From positions 1 through 22,701 of the forward strand of contig SVEW01000016.1 of assembly GCA_015057205.1 (NCBI GenBank): a stretch of DNA of 22,701 nucleotides, written 5' to 3'. This document shows, piece by piece, positions 1 through 9,568 of this stretch (its first letter is position 1; each line of letters opens with the position of its first letter). The notes below the pieces were generated by a model. It searched no databases, was not told the DNA's origin, and saw only the letters and a list, made by a program, of their open reading frames with translations. The DNA is from Lachnospiraceae bacterium (GTDB lineage Bacteria > Bacillota > Clostridia > Lachnospirales > Lachnospiraceae). Both the position numbers and the translations under genes were made by a program.

Positions 1-532
1 TACCAAGCACATTTCCATTCTTATCCTTACAGGTCAATGTATATGTTCCAACATAATCCAACATGGCAGAACGATACTTTCTCGGGCGAAGATCGATTCC
101 GTTCACCCCAAATAAGTAACGGTTTTTTAAAGTAAGACGCAGCTTATAACCGCTCTTGGTTTTTACTGCCTTGGTTTCCATTTTGCTGAAAAATGCCTTT
201 TTAGAATCAAACACTTTCCATTTTGCTAATTTTCCACCCTTAAACTGATGTGGATACTTCTCTGCATCCATTACACCCTTGCTACGATACAAGGTCCAGT
301 TTGCGTCTTTCGCAAGATTCTGTGCTTTCTTCTTACTTGTTCCCTCCGGTAAAGCAAGATCTGCGTGGAAGGTTCTGACATTTGTCATGGAAATCATATC
401 CGCACCTTTGCCCACGTTATCAAAGCTTACCTGTGCCGGTGCTTCTGCTTTGACAGTTCCTGTTGGTGTTACCAACGACAGAGCCATCGCTACAGTAAGC
501 ACGCCTGACCAAATTTTCTTTGTTGCTTTCAT
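1..532 (-). CDS. Secreted protein of unknown function, 3' end cut by window edge
   Basis: This is an open frame that runs off the left edge, so only the N-terminal ~177 residues are visible. They start MKATKKIWSGVLTVAMALSL and look like a Sec signal peptide: basic start, hydrophobic stretch, then a likely cleavage site after VKA near residue 29. The exported part is lysine-rich with no domain I recognise. The gene begins just after the S9 peptidase stop codon, and its Shine-Dalgarno AAAGGAG overlaps that TAA, so the two are probably co-translated. Two in-frame ATGs exist (538 and 532); 532 is chosen because it lies about 10 nt from the SD, against 4 nt for the other. It could be a surface or cell-wall-associated protein, but the function cannot be assigned. 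Confidence 0.75.
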   Translation of the reverse strand, partial: MKATKKIWSGVLTVAMALSLVTPTGTVKAEAPAQVSFDNVGKGADMISMTNVRTFHADLALPEGTSKKKAQNLAKDANWTLYRSKGVMDAEKYPHQFKGGKLAKWKVFDSKKAFFSKMETKAVKTKSGYKLRLTLKNRYLFGVNGIDLRPRKYRSAMLDYVGTYTLTCKDKNGNVLG

Positions 533-547
533 GGTCATTCTTCTCCT

Positions 548-2530
548 TTACTTTAAATACTTCTCCATCCAATCCGTAATTTCTGTCAGCCTGCGTAGGC
601 GATGAGTTGGCTTACCGCTTCTGGAAAGTTCATGATTCTCCCCATGAAACAGACACATCCTAACCGGCACGCCACGCTGTGCCAAAGCTGTATAAAATTG
701 AATTCCCTGAGACATCGGACAACGATAGTCTTCATCGGAATGAATGAACAACAACGGCGTCTTTACTTTCGACGCATACTTAAGCGGCGAATGCTCCCAC
801 ATCTTTGCAATGTTTTCCTCGATGTCTCCCCCAGTCTGGTCCATGGAAAAATCCGGTCCAATATCGGAGATTCCATAAAAGCTTATCCAGTTCGAAATCG
901 AGCGCTGTGTCGCCGCGCAGGCAAACCGGTCCGTATGCCCCACAATCCAGTTGGTCATAAATCCCCCATAGGATCCTCCGGTCTCGCCCACTCTCTTTTC
1001 ATCTATCTGCGGATAGTTCTTTAATACCGCATCCATAAAATCCATCAGATTCTTATAATCGATGGTTCCATATTTTCCTCGAATATCTGCAAAATCGTCC
1101 CCACGTCCATCTGAACCGGTGGGATTACAGAAAAATACGAAATATCCTTGCGATGCCCAATACTGCATCTCATGGTAAAAGACCTCGCAGTACACCGTCT
1201 TTGGTCCCCCGTGCACATCAAAAATAGCCGGATATTTCTTTCCTTCGTCATAATCATAAGGCTTTAACACCCATCCGTCAATATCTACGCCCTCAGATTG
1301 TACCGTTATTTTCTCCGGTTTCGCAACATAACGATTTCGCAACATACCATCGTTGAAATGGGTAATCTGCCTCATTCCCCGTTTTTCATCATATCGATAC
1401 AATTCCTGTAACTTCTGTTCAAACATACCAATTAACAAAATCTCCGAACCGTCTTCTTTTACATCAAAAGAATCCACGCTTCCCTCTTCTGTCAGAATTG
1501 GCTTTTCTTCAAAGGCATCGTTTAAACAATACAATCCTGCTGCATTTCTTCTTGTGGATACGTAGTAATACTGATCTTGCATGCGTTCCTGGCGACCACC
1601 GCCTAATCGACAATCACTGCCCACACTATTATACAAGCTGTCCTTCGGATCAAACTGCTCTACCAGTCGTCCCTCTTCTAATGTATAAAACTTCGCATTC
1701 TGATTCAATCCATGGGTATCGCACGGCGAACCAATCACCCACAATTTCTCATGAGCATTTATAAGCTGATAAAAACAAAAGCTTTCTGCCTTACACAAGC
1801 ATTTGGTTTCACCGGACTTCAAATCATAACTATAAACATCTCCCGACATTGGTCTTATACAGTCAAAATCACTTCCAATGAAGAAAATTTTCCCATCAAG
1901 CACCACCGGACATGCCACATCTACCTTTGGTTCAGAAATCCGTTGCAACTTCTGACTCTTCACATCGTACAAAAACATAGCCTGACGTTTGCCATTCACC
2001 ACCCCGGCTCCGTTAAACCAGAAGGGCGTTTCCGTAAATACTTCGTAATCCTTTTCTTCCTTTTCAGACTCAGCAATACGTGTCTGCTCTTTTGCCGAAA
2101 GTTTATAATAATCCGGGTAACGAACATCAATCTCTCCTAATAGCAACAAGGTGTTCTCATCCACCTTCTGATAGTCTGCTACGCTGATTGGCAACCGGAA
2201 AGCCTGCTTTGCTTCGCCTCCATGGATATGAATCCGATAAAAATTCGTAACACCAAAGGGAGCCTCTTTTGCCTGCTTCTTCTCTTTCTCGCTTCGTGCA
2301 GCTGCAAATAAAATATGTTCTTCGTCTTCCCAGTAAAAGCTACGCTCTTTGTGAAGCGCCGTCAACTGTCGAACCTTTCCATTTTCATAAACCCAGATAT
2401 CCCCTTCGTAGGTGTTGTCCTCTTTGTTGGCATAGCTTACTACAAACGCTGCTGCCTGTCCACCCGGTGCGTATTCCACGTTTGATAAAAATTTGTAACG
2501 CAGAATATCCTCCTTTTCCACTTTCTTCAT
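548..2530 (-). CDS. S9 family serine peptidase (acylaminoacyl-peptidase/prolyl oligopeptidase type)
   Basis: A 660-residue peptidase that should cleave short peptides in the cytoplasm; no signal peptide is visible. Residues ~1-400 are rich in beta strands with repeated aromatic/acidic blades, fitting the beta-propeller that gates access in S9 enzymes. The C-terminal alpha/beta-hydrolase domain (~415-660) has DVHGGPK near 438, the nucleophile motif GGSYGG with Ser520, an acid in HSDEDYRCP (Asp601) and the catalytic His633 in GENHEL. Length and motif order fit the S9C branch. The start is supported by AAGGAGG before ATG. It lies 14 nt after hemW and leads into the secreted-protein gene, so it probably belongs to the lepA transcript. 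The exact substrate (acyl-blocked N-terminal residues or other peptides) cannot be read from the sequence. Confidence 0.93.
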   Translation of the reverse strand: MKKVEKEDILRYKFLSNVEYAPGGQAAAFVVSYANKEDNTYEGDIWVYENGKVRQLTALHKERSFYWEDEEHILFAAARSEKEKKQAKEAPFGVTNFYRIHIHGGEAKQAFRLPISVADYQKVDENTLLLLGEIDVRYPDYYKLSAKEQTRIAESEKEEKDYEVFTETPFWFNGAGVVNGKRQAMFLYDVKSQKLQRISEPKVDVACPVVLDGKIFFIGSDFDCIRPMSGDVYSYDLKSGETKCLCKAESFCFYQLINAHEKLWVIGSPCDTHGLNQNAKFYTLEEGRLVEQFDPKDSLYNSVGSDCRLGGGRQERMQDQYYYVSTRRNAAGLYCLNDAFEEKPILTEEGSVDSFDVKEDGSEILLIGMFEQKLQELYRYDEKRGMRQITHFNDGMLRNRYVAKPEKITVQSEGVDIDGWVLKPYDYDEGKKYPAIFDVHGGPKTVYCEVFYHEMQYWASQGYFVFFCNPTGSDGRGDDFADIRGKYGTIDYKNLMDFMDAVLKNYPQIDEKRVGETGGSYGGFMTNWIVGHTDRFACAATQRSISNWISFYGISDIGPDFSMDQTGGDIEENIAKMWEHSPLKYASKVKTPLLFIHSDEDYRCPMSQGIQFYTALAQRGVPVRMCLFHGENHELSRSGKPTHRLRRLTEITDWMEKYLK

Positions 2531-2544
2531 AGTAACCTCCTTCT

Positions 2545-3693
2545 CTATAACAGGAACTCCGCCAGTACAACATTGCTAACGTCCCTTCCACGAGGGGTAA
2601 GTCGCACAGCATCTCCTTCCATGTTAATCAGTTCTTTATCCTCCAATGCTTTCAGTACGTTACCATACACTTCATCCATTGTTTTATGAAAAGTTTCTTC
2701 AAATACCTTTTTTGAAACCCCTTTATCCAGGCGCAATCCCAGAAACATAAATTCTTCCATCTGTCCGGTTTTGTCAACTGCCTCTGCTTCCTTACGGTTC
2801 TCTCCATGCATATATAACCATAAACTGTCTTTATTCTTATATCGCACGTTATCAAAAAGAGAGGATGCCCCTAGCCCAAATCCAATATAATTCTCGCGCG
2901 TCCAATAGCCCATGTTATGTTTACATTCCATTCCCGGCTTTGCATAGTTGGATATCTCATAACGTTCATACCCATGTTCTGCTAACAGTTCTTGCGTCAA
3001 TGCATCCATCTTGCGTTCTTCATCTTCCGATGGCAATAGTTCCGGCTCCTCGCCCCGCTCTCTTTTCTTCTCATCCTCAGCGTAACGCTCGTAAAACGGC
3101 GTCTCTTCTTCTATTATCAGGCTATACGCTGAGATGTGTTCCGGCTCTAAGGCGCAGACTTTCAAAAGTGAATCTTTGTAAGATTCCACACTCTGTCCCG
3201 GCAACGCGCTCATCAAATCTACGTTGATATTCGTAAATCCTGCCTTTCTAGCCAACTGAAAACTTTCCACAAACGTCTCATAAGTATGAATTCTTCCCAA
3301 AAGCTGTAATTCCTGTTCCTGCGCTGATTGCAACCCAAAACTAATACGGTTCACCCCAACCTTCCGATAGGCCACAAGCTTGTCATAGGTTACCGTTCCC
3401 GGGTTGGCCTCTATCGTTATTTCTGCATTCGGCTCCACCTCAAAGGTGTCACGCACTGCTTCTAAAATCTCTGCAATTTCTTCTCCTGAAAGAAGCGACG
3501 GTGTGCCGCCGCCCACGAAAACAGTGGGCACAGAGATTCCCTCTGTAGCCCACGCACATGTCCGTATTTCCGAAAGAAGCATCCCGAGATACTCCTTTCT
3601 TGCTTCTTCATTCATAGAAAAGGAGAGAAAATCACAGTAATCGCATTTTTTAACACAAAATGGAATATGAATATAAATTTCTGCCTTCTTCAT
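2545..3693 (-). CDS. hemW: HemW-like radical SAM heme chaperone
   Basis: A 382-residue radical SAM protein of the HemN/HemW family. The [4Fe-4S]-binding motif is at the N-terminus, C13-VKK-C17-DY-C20 followed by DF, and the SAM-binding GGGTPS motif is at 61-66. HemW proteins bind heme and deliver it to target enzymes. The length and lack of a long N-terminal extension fit HemW rather than the oxygen-independent coproporphyrinogen oxidase HemN, which is longer (~450 aa); older databases often call such proteins coproporphyrinogen III oxidase. It starts 5 nt after the lepA stop, with GAGGAT in the end of lepA acting as SD. The lepA-hemW pairing is common in Firmicutes and supports the assignment. 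Confidence 0.93.
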   Translation of the reverse strand: MKKAEIYIHIPFCVKKCDYCDFLSFSMNEEARKEYLGMLLSEIRTCAWATEGISVPTVFVGGGTPSLLSGEEIAEILEAVRDTFEVEPNAEITIEANPGTVTYDKLVAYRKVGVNRISFGLQSAQEQELQLLGRIHTYETFVESFQLARKAGFTNINVDLMSALPGQSVESYKDSLLKVCALEPEHISAYSLIIEEETPFYERYAEDEKKRERGEEPELLPSEDEERKMDALTQELLAEHGYERYEISNYAKPGMECKHNMGYWTRENYIGFGLGASSLFDNVRYKNKDSLWLYMHGENRKEAEAVDKTGQMEEFMFLGLRLDKGVSKKVFEETFHKTMDEVYGNVLKALEDKELINMEGDAVRLTPRGRDVSNVVLAEFLL

Positions 3694-3698
3694 CCCGT

Positions 3699-5510
3699 TT
3701 AATCCTCATCCAATCGTAATACGCTCATAAATGCTTCCTGTGGAATCTCCACAGTACCAACCTGGCGCATCCGCTTCTTTCCTTCCTTCTGCTTATCAAG
3801 CAGTTTACGCTTACGGCTGATATCACCGCCGTAACACTTAGCCAACACATCCTTACGCATAGCACGAACCGTTTCTCTGGCAATTACTTTGCCACCAACA
3901 GCCGCCTGAATCGGAATCTCAAACAAATGCCGCGGAATCTCTTCTTTAAGCTTCTCACACATCTTGCGACCACGCTCATAAGCCGTTCCTTCAAACACAA
4001 TGAAAGAAAGGGCATCCACTTCCTCTTTGTTGACCAAAATATCCAATTTCACCAATTCGGAGCGCTGATAGCCTTTCATCTCATAATCAAAGGATGCATA
4101 TCCTCTGGAACGAGACTTCAACGCATCGAAAAAGTCATAAATAATCTCATTTAACGGCAATTCATACTTTAATACCGCTCTGGTAGCCTCAATGTATTCC
4201 ATGGACAGGTACACACCACGACGCTCCTGACACAAATCCATAATCGCGCCAATGTACTCGCTGCTTACCATAATCTCCGCAGACACAATGGGCTCTTCCA
4301 TATAGTCAATGGATGTTGGTTCCGGTAAGTTGGATGGATTGGTTAATTCAATTACTTCTCCATCTGTCTTATGCACCTTGTAAATAACACCCGGTGCTGT
4401 CGTAACCAAATCTAAGTTGTACTCTCGCTCTAATCGTTCCTGAATAATCTCTAAGTGAAGCAAACCTAAGAATCCACAACGGAATCCAAATCCCAACGCA
4501 ATGGATGTTTCCGGCTCAAACTGCAAAGATGCATCATTTAACTGCAATTTCTCAAGTGCCTCTCGTAAATCCTGATACTTCGCTGCATCCGCCGGATACA
4601 AACCACAATACACCATAGGATTAACTTTCTTATATCCAGGCAACGCCTCTTCACACGGTCGATTCTTATCCGTAATGGTATCACCCACACGGGTATCCTT
4701 CACATTCTTAAGAGATGCCGTAACGTAACCTACCATACCGGCAGACAACTCTTCGCATGGAATAAACTGTCCCGCCCCAAAATAACCTACTTCTACAATA
4801 TCCGCCGTTGCACCGGTTGCCATCATGTGCATCTTGGTACCGGCCTTCATAGTGCCTTCCATCACACGACAGAATACAATAACTCCTTTGTAAGAATCAT
4901 ATAAAGAGTCAAAAATCAGTGCCTTAAGCGGTGCCTGCGGATCCCCCTTCGGGGATGGAATCTTCGTTACAATCTGTTCTAACACCTCTTCCACATTTAA
5001 ACCGGTCTTGGCCGAAATCCGCGGAGCATCCTCTGCCTCAATTCCTATAATATCTTCTATTTCTTCTACCACACGATCCGGATCCGCACTCGGCAAATCA
5101 ATCTTATTGATAACCGGCATAACATCCAAATCATGATCCAAAGCCAAATAAACATTGGCCAACGTCTGTGCCTCAACTCCCTGCGCCGCATCCACTACCA
5201 GGATAGCACCATCGCAAGCAGCCAGACTACGGGATACTTCATAGTTAAAATCCACATGTCCCGGGGTATCTATCAGATTAAAAATGTATTCTTCCCCATC
5301 CTGCGCCTTATAAACAATACGCACAGCCTGAGACTTAATGGTAATACCACGCTCCCTCTCAAGATCCATGTTATCAAGCACCTGTGCCTGCATCTCACGA
5401 CTGGTCAGCAGTCCGGTCTTCTCAATAATACGGTCCGCCAGGGTTGACTTACCATGGTCAATATGCGCAATAATGCAAAAATTTCTAATTTTACTCTGGT
5501 CTATAGCCAT
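3699..5510 (-). CDS. lepA: Elongation factor 4 (LepA), ribosomal back-translocase GTPase
   Basis: A complete 603-residue LepA/EF4, the ribosome-associated GTPase that rescues or back-translocates ribosomes. G-domain motifs are intact and in order: G1 AHIDHGKST (15-23), G2 RGITI (~54-58), G3 DTPGH (81-85), G4 NKID (135-138) and G5 SAKTG. The C-terminal half carries the LepA-specific domain ending in the basic SRKRKLLDKQKEGKKRM stretch, which separates it from EF-G and TypA. The ATG follows a clear GGAGG SD. It is the first gene of a probable lepA-hemW-peptidase transcript, whose likely promoter lies in the 116-nt gap behind ptsI. Confidence 0.97.
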   Translation of the reverse strand: MAIDQSKIRNFCIIAHIDHGKSTLADRIIEKTGLLTSREMQAQVLDNMDLERERGITIKSQAVRIVYKAQDGEEYIFNLIDTPGHVDFNYEVSRSLAACDGAILVVDAAQGVEAQTLANVYLALDHDLDVMPVINKIDLPSADPDRVVEEIEDIIGIEAEDAPRISAKTGLNVEEVLEQIVTKIPSPKGDPQAPLKALIFDSLYDSYKGVIVFCRVMEGTMKAGTKMHMMATGATADIVEVGYFGAGQFIPCEELSAGMVGYVTASLKNVKDTRVGDTITDKNRPCEEALPGYKKVNPMVYCGLYPADAAKYQDLREALEKLQLNDASLQFEPETSIALGFGFRCGFLGLLHLEIIQERLEREYNLDLVTTAPGVIYKVHKTDGEVIELTNPSNLPEPTSIDYMEEPIVSAEIMVSSEYIGAIMDLCQERRGVYLSMEYIEATRAVLKYELPLNEIIYDFFDALKSRSRGYASFDYEMKGYQRSELVKLDILVNKEEVDALSFIVFEGTAYERGRKMCEKLKEEIPRHLFEIPIQAAVGGKVIARETVRAMRKDVLAKCYGGDISRKRKLLDKQKEGKKRMRQVGTVEIPQEAFMSVLRLDED

Positions 5511-5568
5511 TAATTTTCCTCCGAATTACTCTTCTTTACAGCATTTTTATTTATAGATACACCACTTT

Positions 5569-5577
5569 ATTATAACA
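5569..5577 (-). promoter_or_regulatory. Probable lepA promoter, extended -10
   Basis: The minus strand reads TGTTATAAT, a perfect TATAAT with the upstream TGn that makes an extended -10. No good -35 is seen at 16-18 bp, which extended -10 promoters tolerate. The box overlaps the T-tract end of the ptsI terminator and lies about 60 nt before the lepA ATG. Confidence 0.5.
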
Positions 5578-5614
5578 CAAAAAAAGCAGATGTACATAAC
5601 CACATCTGCTTTTC
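5578..5614 (-). terminator. Intrinsic terminator of the fru-pts operon
   Basis: A perfect 12-bp stem (AAAAGCAGATGT at 5582-5593 with ACATCTGCTTTT at 5602-5613) with an 8-nt loop, followed on the minus strand by a run of seven T. It starts 13 nt after the ptsI stop. Confidence 0.9.
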
Positions 5615-5626
5615 TTTACATGTTGC

Positions 5627-7333
5627 TTATTCTCTCACAGATTTCTTAAGCAAGGTTGCAATTTCTTCCTCTGTGGATAGGCTCATTACCTTCTCGGCAA
5701 GTTCTTTCGCCTCTGTCAAACTCCACTTCGAAATCGTACAACGGGCTGACAATACCAATACCGGATTAACACTGAATTCCGTTAATCCAAAGGCAATCAG
5801 CAATGGGATCATCATCGGGTCTGCTGCCGCTTCTCCGCACATACCTACCGGGATGCCGGCCTTACGTCCACATTCGATAATGTTCTTAATAGAACGAAGT
5901 ACCGATGGCTGGAAGGTGGAATAAAGGTATGCAACATCTGCATTTCCACGATCCACACTCATAGTATACTGCGTCAAATCATTGGTACCAATGGAGAAAA
6001 AGTCCGCTTCTTTTGCTAACAGATCTGCAATCAGACTTGCTGCCGGGGTCTCAATCATACAGCCCACTTCAATATGCTCATCGTAGGCAATTCCTTCCCC
6101 TTTCAGCTCCTTTTTCAATTCCTCTACCATATTCTTTACGCTGCGTAATTCTTCCACACAGGTAACCAACGGTACCATAATTTTAATCTTTCCAAATGCG
6201 CTGGCGCGTAAAATCGCACGCAACTGAATCCGATAGCTATCAGGATTTCCCAAGCAATAACGTACCGCACGGTATCCCAAAAACGGATTCTCTTCTTTTT
6301 TCATCTCGAGGTACGGGATGTCTTTATCGCCACCAATATCCAGCGTACGGATAATCACTGTCCTGTCCCCCATGGTAGTCACTGCCTGCTGATAAGCACT
6401 AAACTGCTCTTCTTCCGTCGGCATATGGGTTCGATCCATAAACAAAAACTCTGTACGGAACAAACCGATTCCTTCACCATCGCATTCCATGGCCTTTTGC
6501 GCATCCTTCGGTGTTCCAATGTTGCAAAACAACTCCACCGTTTCACCGTCAGAAGTCTTCGTCTCCTTACCAAGGAAACCTTGCAGCTCTGACTGCTTGC
6601 GTATATAGTCTTCACGCTTGCGAATGTACCCTGTTAACGTATCTCCATCCGGATTAATGTGAATGACGCCTTCGGTTCCGTCTACAATCACCGTATCTTT
6701 ATCCTTTACCAGTTCCGTCACATTCGGCACGGACAAAACCGCCGGGATTTCCAGGGATCTGGCCAAAATCGCGGAGTGGGAGGTTTTACCACCCACCTCC
6801 GTAACAATTCCTGCCACATTCTCTTTTACAATTTGAGATGTCATGGACGGCGTCAAATCTTTTGCCACCAATACCGTTCCCGGTGATACATGACGAATAT
6901 CCACATCCTTAATGCCCAAAAGCAATTTCAGCAAGCTTACCTTAATATCTGCGATATCGGATGCTCTCTGACGCATCATGTCATCATCCATCTTGGAAAA
7001 CATACCAATAAACATATCGCATACAGCCTCTACAGCGGCTTCCGCACACTGACCGGTTTCCATCATTTTTTCCATTTCACCGGCCATGGACGGATCAGAA
7101 ATCATAACCAGATGTCCTTCTAAAATCTCTGCTTCCTTCGCACCGATTCTACCGCGTACATCTTCTGCCATTGCAGCCGTCTCTTCTTTGAATTCACCTA
7201 CTGCTTTTTGAAATCTTGCTTTTTCCTCGCTGGCACTCTTTGCCTTATTCTTATCATAAGACAAATCCGTTTCTCCAATCACACAGACACTGCCAATTCC
7301 AATACCGCGTGATGCAGCAATTCCGTTCATCAT
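5627..7333 (-). CDS. ptsI: PTS Enzyme I, PEP-protein phosphotransferase
   Basis: Enzyme I takes phosphate from phosphoenolpyruvate and passes it to HPr, the first step of the sugar phosphotransferase system in the cytoplasm. The phospho-histidine is in GGKTSHSAIL (His186), the PEP-binding barrel carries LFRTEFLFM, and the active-site cysteine motif GMCGE is near the C-terminus. The frame stays open to an ATG at 7363, which would overlap the end of ptsH. The start at 7333 is preferred because the conserved protein begins (M)MNGIAASRGI and AGGAAAGAGGTG lies just before the ATGATG pair. That gives 568 residues, close to the usual ~570. It is the last gene of the fru operon, 13 nt after ptsH. Confidence 0.96.
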   Translation of the reverse strand: MMNGIAASRGIGIGSVCVIGETDLSYDKNKAKSASEEKARFQKAVGEFKEETAAMAEDVRGRIGAKEAEILEGHLVMISDPSMAGEMEKMMETGQCAEAAVEAVCDMFIGMFSKMDDDMMRQRASDIADIKVSLLKLLLGIKDVDIRHVSPGTVLVAKDLTPSMTSQIVKENVAGIVTEVGGKTSHSAILARSLEIPAVLSVPNVTELVKDKDTVIVDGTEGVIHINPDGDTLTGYIRKREDYIRKQSELQGFLGKETKTSDGETVELFCNIGTPKDAQKAMECDGEGIGLFRTEFLFMDRTHMPTEEEQFSAYQQAVTTMGDRTVIIRTLDIGGDKDIPYLEMKKEENPFLGYRAVRYCLGNPDSYRIQLRAILRASAFGKIKIMVPLVTCVEELRSVKNMVEELKKELKGEGIAYDEHIEVGCMIETPAASLIADLLAKEADFFSIGTNDLTQYTMSVDRGNADVAYLYSTFQPSVLRSIKNIIECGRKAGIPVGMCGEAAADPMMIPLLIAFGLTEFSVNPVLVLSARCTISKWSLTEAKELAEKVMSLSTEEEIATLLKKSVRE

Positions 7334-7346
7334 AGGCACCTCTTTC

Positions 7347-7610
7347 CTAATCGCCGAGGCCACTCTCTACCAAGGCAATTGCTTCTTTCAATGCTTCTGC
7401 CTCGTCGGCGCCATCACACTGAATTTCGATTTCTGCACCGCACTTGATGCAGGCGCTCATCAACATCATAACGCTTTTTGCATCGTAAACTGTACCATTG
7501 AAATCAATCTTAACACTACAAGCATATTTGCTCATAGCCTGACTAAACACACTTGCCGGGCGCATATGCATACCCTGTTCGTTTGTAACTGTAATCTTCT
7601 GAGATACCAT
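7347..7610 (-). CDS. ptsH: PTS phosphocarrier protein HPr
   Basis: An 87-residue HPr, normal length. His15 in GMHMRPAS accepts phosphate from Enzyme I and passes it to the IIA domain of transporters. Ser46, in AKSVMMLMSA, is the site used by HPr kinase/phosphorylase in Firmicutes to make P-Ser-HPr, the CcpA corepressor, so this protein can take part in carbon catabolite repression. The region after Ser46 carries two cysteines (MSACIKCGAE), which differs from Bacillus HPr. The gene lies between fruA and ptsI with a 28-nt gap upstream and AAAGGAT as SD. Confidence 0.96.
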   Translation of the reverse strand: MVSQKITVTNEQGMHMRPASVFSQAMSKYACSVKIDFNGTVYDAKSVMMLMSACIKCGAEIEIQCDGADEAEALKEAIALVESGLGD

Positions 7611-7638
7611 ACCAATCCATCCTTTCTTACGCTATAAC

Positions 7639-9558
7639 TTATTCTTCTACTCTTTTTTTCAAAAGACCTAACAATGCACATCCAACTACGGAGCCGATTA
7701 ACAATGCCACAACGTACATAAGCTTGTTACCAACTACCGGGAATACGAATACACCACCGTGAGGTGCACGTAAGGAACACTTAAATAACATGGAAAGTGC
7801 TCCTGCAACACCGGAACCAACCAAACAAGATGGAATCACGCGGATTGGATCTGCTGCTGCGTAAGGAATTGCTCCTTCTGTAATGAAGCAAAGTCCCATA
7901 ATAAAGTTAACCGGGCCGGATTTTCTCTCAGCCGGAGTAAATTTGTTTTTGAAAATAATGGTTGCAAGGGCAATCGCCATTGGCGGAACCATACCACCAA
8001 TCATAACCGCTGCCATAATCATGAATCCCATGTCATTCTGGTTTGCAAGGGCTGCAAGACCAAATGCGTAGGCTGCCTTGTTCAGCGGGCCACCCATATC
8101 CGTTGCCATCATGGCACCAAGCACAAATCCCAGTAACATGGTAGAGCTGTCGCTCATTCCGGATAATACCTCAGCAATCCATGCATTCAATGCACCTACT
8201 GCCGGGTTAATTGCACACATAACCAATGCTACCATCAAAATTCCGCCTAACGGATAAATCAATACCGGCTTGATTCCTTCCAATGCCTGTGGCAACTTGG
8301 AACAAATCATCTGCAGGAATTTCACGATGTAACCACCGGCAAAACCGGCTACCAACGCGCCGAGGAACGCGGAAGGAATATCTCCACCCGGAGCTGCAAA
8401 GGTTGCTCCGCTGGCTGCTAACGCACCACCAACGAAACCAACAGCAAGACCCGGTCTGTCTGCAATACTCTGTGCAATGAATCCTGCAAGGATTGGTAAC
8501 ATAAATCCAAATGCGGTACCACCAATGCTCTTAAACCATGCTGCAACCGGTGTGTTGGAACCGAAGTTGCTCGGATCAATGGAGTAATCATCCAATAAGA
8601 AGGCAATGGCGATTAAAATACCACCACCAATAACGAATGGTAACATATGAGATACACCATTCATCAGGTGTTTATAAACTTTTCTTCCGAAGCTTTCGTT
8701 GCTACTGTCATCGCTTGCGGCAACAGTTCCTGCATGATGATATACCTTAGGATTTGCGCCTGCTTTTTGCAATAATTTCTCAGGTCCGTGGATGGCTTCT
8801 TTCGTAGATGCAATAACCACCGGTTTGCCATCAAAACGACCCATATCGATGTTCTTATCGCAGGCAACAATAACTGCATCCGCATTGTGAATTTCCATCT
8901 TGGTCAACGCATCCTTAACACCGCCGGATCCGTCCTTCTCAACCTTAATATTGATGCCCATTTCCTTCGCTTTTAACTCAAGGGCTTCTGCTGCCATAAA
9001 GGTATGTGCAATACCGGTTGGGCAAGCAGTAACAGCAACTATGTTCAAACCGCCTTCAACCTTCGCAGCTTCACTTGCTGTCTCGTTTCTCTTACCGTCT
9101 TTTTCGTTTTCTTTCTCGTCAATCAGCGCAAGAAATTCCTGTGGTGTCTTCGCCTTTAACAATGAGGAAGCAAATTGCGCATCCATCAAAAGTCCCATTA
9201 ATTTAGAAAGTACCTCTAAGTGTGTATCCGCTCCACTCTCCGGTGCTGCAATCATGAAAAACAGCTTGCTTGGTGCACCGTCTAATGCTTTGTAGTCTAC
9301 ACCACCCGGAACCGTCATGGCCGTAACGCCGGCCTGTTTAACAGCCGCTGATTTTCCATGTGGCACCGCAATACTCATGCCGACTGCAGTAGACCCCTTC
9401 TCTTCTCTTGCAATAATTGCCTTCTTAAATTCTGCCTTGTCATTAAGATTTCCCATTTCATCGTGCAATCTAATTAATTCATCGATTGCTGCATTCTGAT
9501 CAGCTACTGATACGTTTAAGCTGATACCGTCTTTCTTTAAAAGCTCTGTAATCCTCAT
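7639..9558 (-). CDS. fruA: Fructose-specific PTS transporter, fused IIABC
   Basis: A 639-residue fused PTS permease that imports fructose and releases fructose-1-phosphate. The IIA domain (~1-150) has the phospho-histidine His67 in AVPHGKS. After a charged linker, the IIB domain (~171-265) has the phospho-cysteine Cys179 in TACPTGIAHTF, typical of the fructose family. The IIC domain (~295-635) is strongly hydrophobic with many membrane segments and the APHGG motif near the C-terminus. The domain order IIA-IIB-IIC and the length match FruA of Firmicutes. It lies between fruK and ptsH with AAAGGAGG before ATG. Fructose is the best call; a related substrate such as mannose cannot be fully excluded from sequence alone, but fruK next door supports fructose. 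Confidence 0.95.
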   Translation of the reverse strand: MRITELLKKDGISLNVSVADQNAAIDELIRLHDEMGNLNDKAEFKKAIIAREEKGSTAVGMSIAVPHGKSAAVKQAGVTAMTVPGGVDYKALDGAPSKLFFMIAAPESGADTHLEVLSKLMGLLMDAQFASSLLKAKTPQEFLALIDEKENEKDGKRNETASEAAKVEGGLNIVAVTACPTGIAHTFMAAEALELKAKEMGINIKVEKDGSGGVKDALTKMEIHNADAVIVACDKNIDMGRFDGKPVVIASTKEAIHGPEKLLQKAGANPKVYHHAGTVAASDDSSNESFGRKVYKHLMNGVSHMLPFVIGGGILIAIAFLLDDYSIDPSNFGSNTPVAAWFKSIGGTAFGFMLPILAGFIAQSIADRPGLAVGFVGGALAASGATFAAPGGDIPSAFLGALVAGFAGGYIVKFLQMICSKLPQALEGIKPVLIYPLGGILMVALVMCAINPAVGALNAWIAEVLSGMSDSSTMLLGFVLGAMMATDMGGPLNKAAYAFGLAALANQNDMGFMIMAAVMIGGMVPPMAIALATIIFKNKFTPAERKSGPVNFIMGLCFITEGAIPYAAADPIRVIPSCLVGSGVAGALSMLFKCSLRAPHGGVFVFPVVGNKLMYVVALLIGSVVGCALLGLLKKRVEE

Positions 9559-9568
9559 ACGTCCTCCT

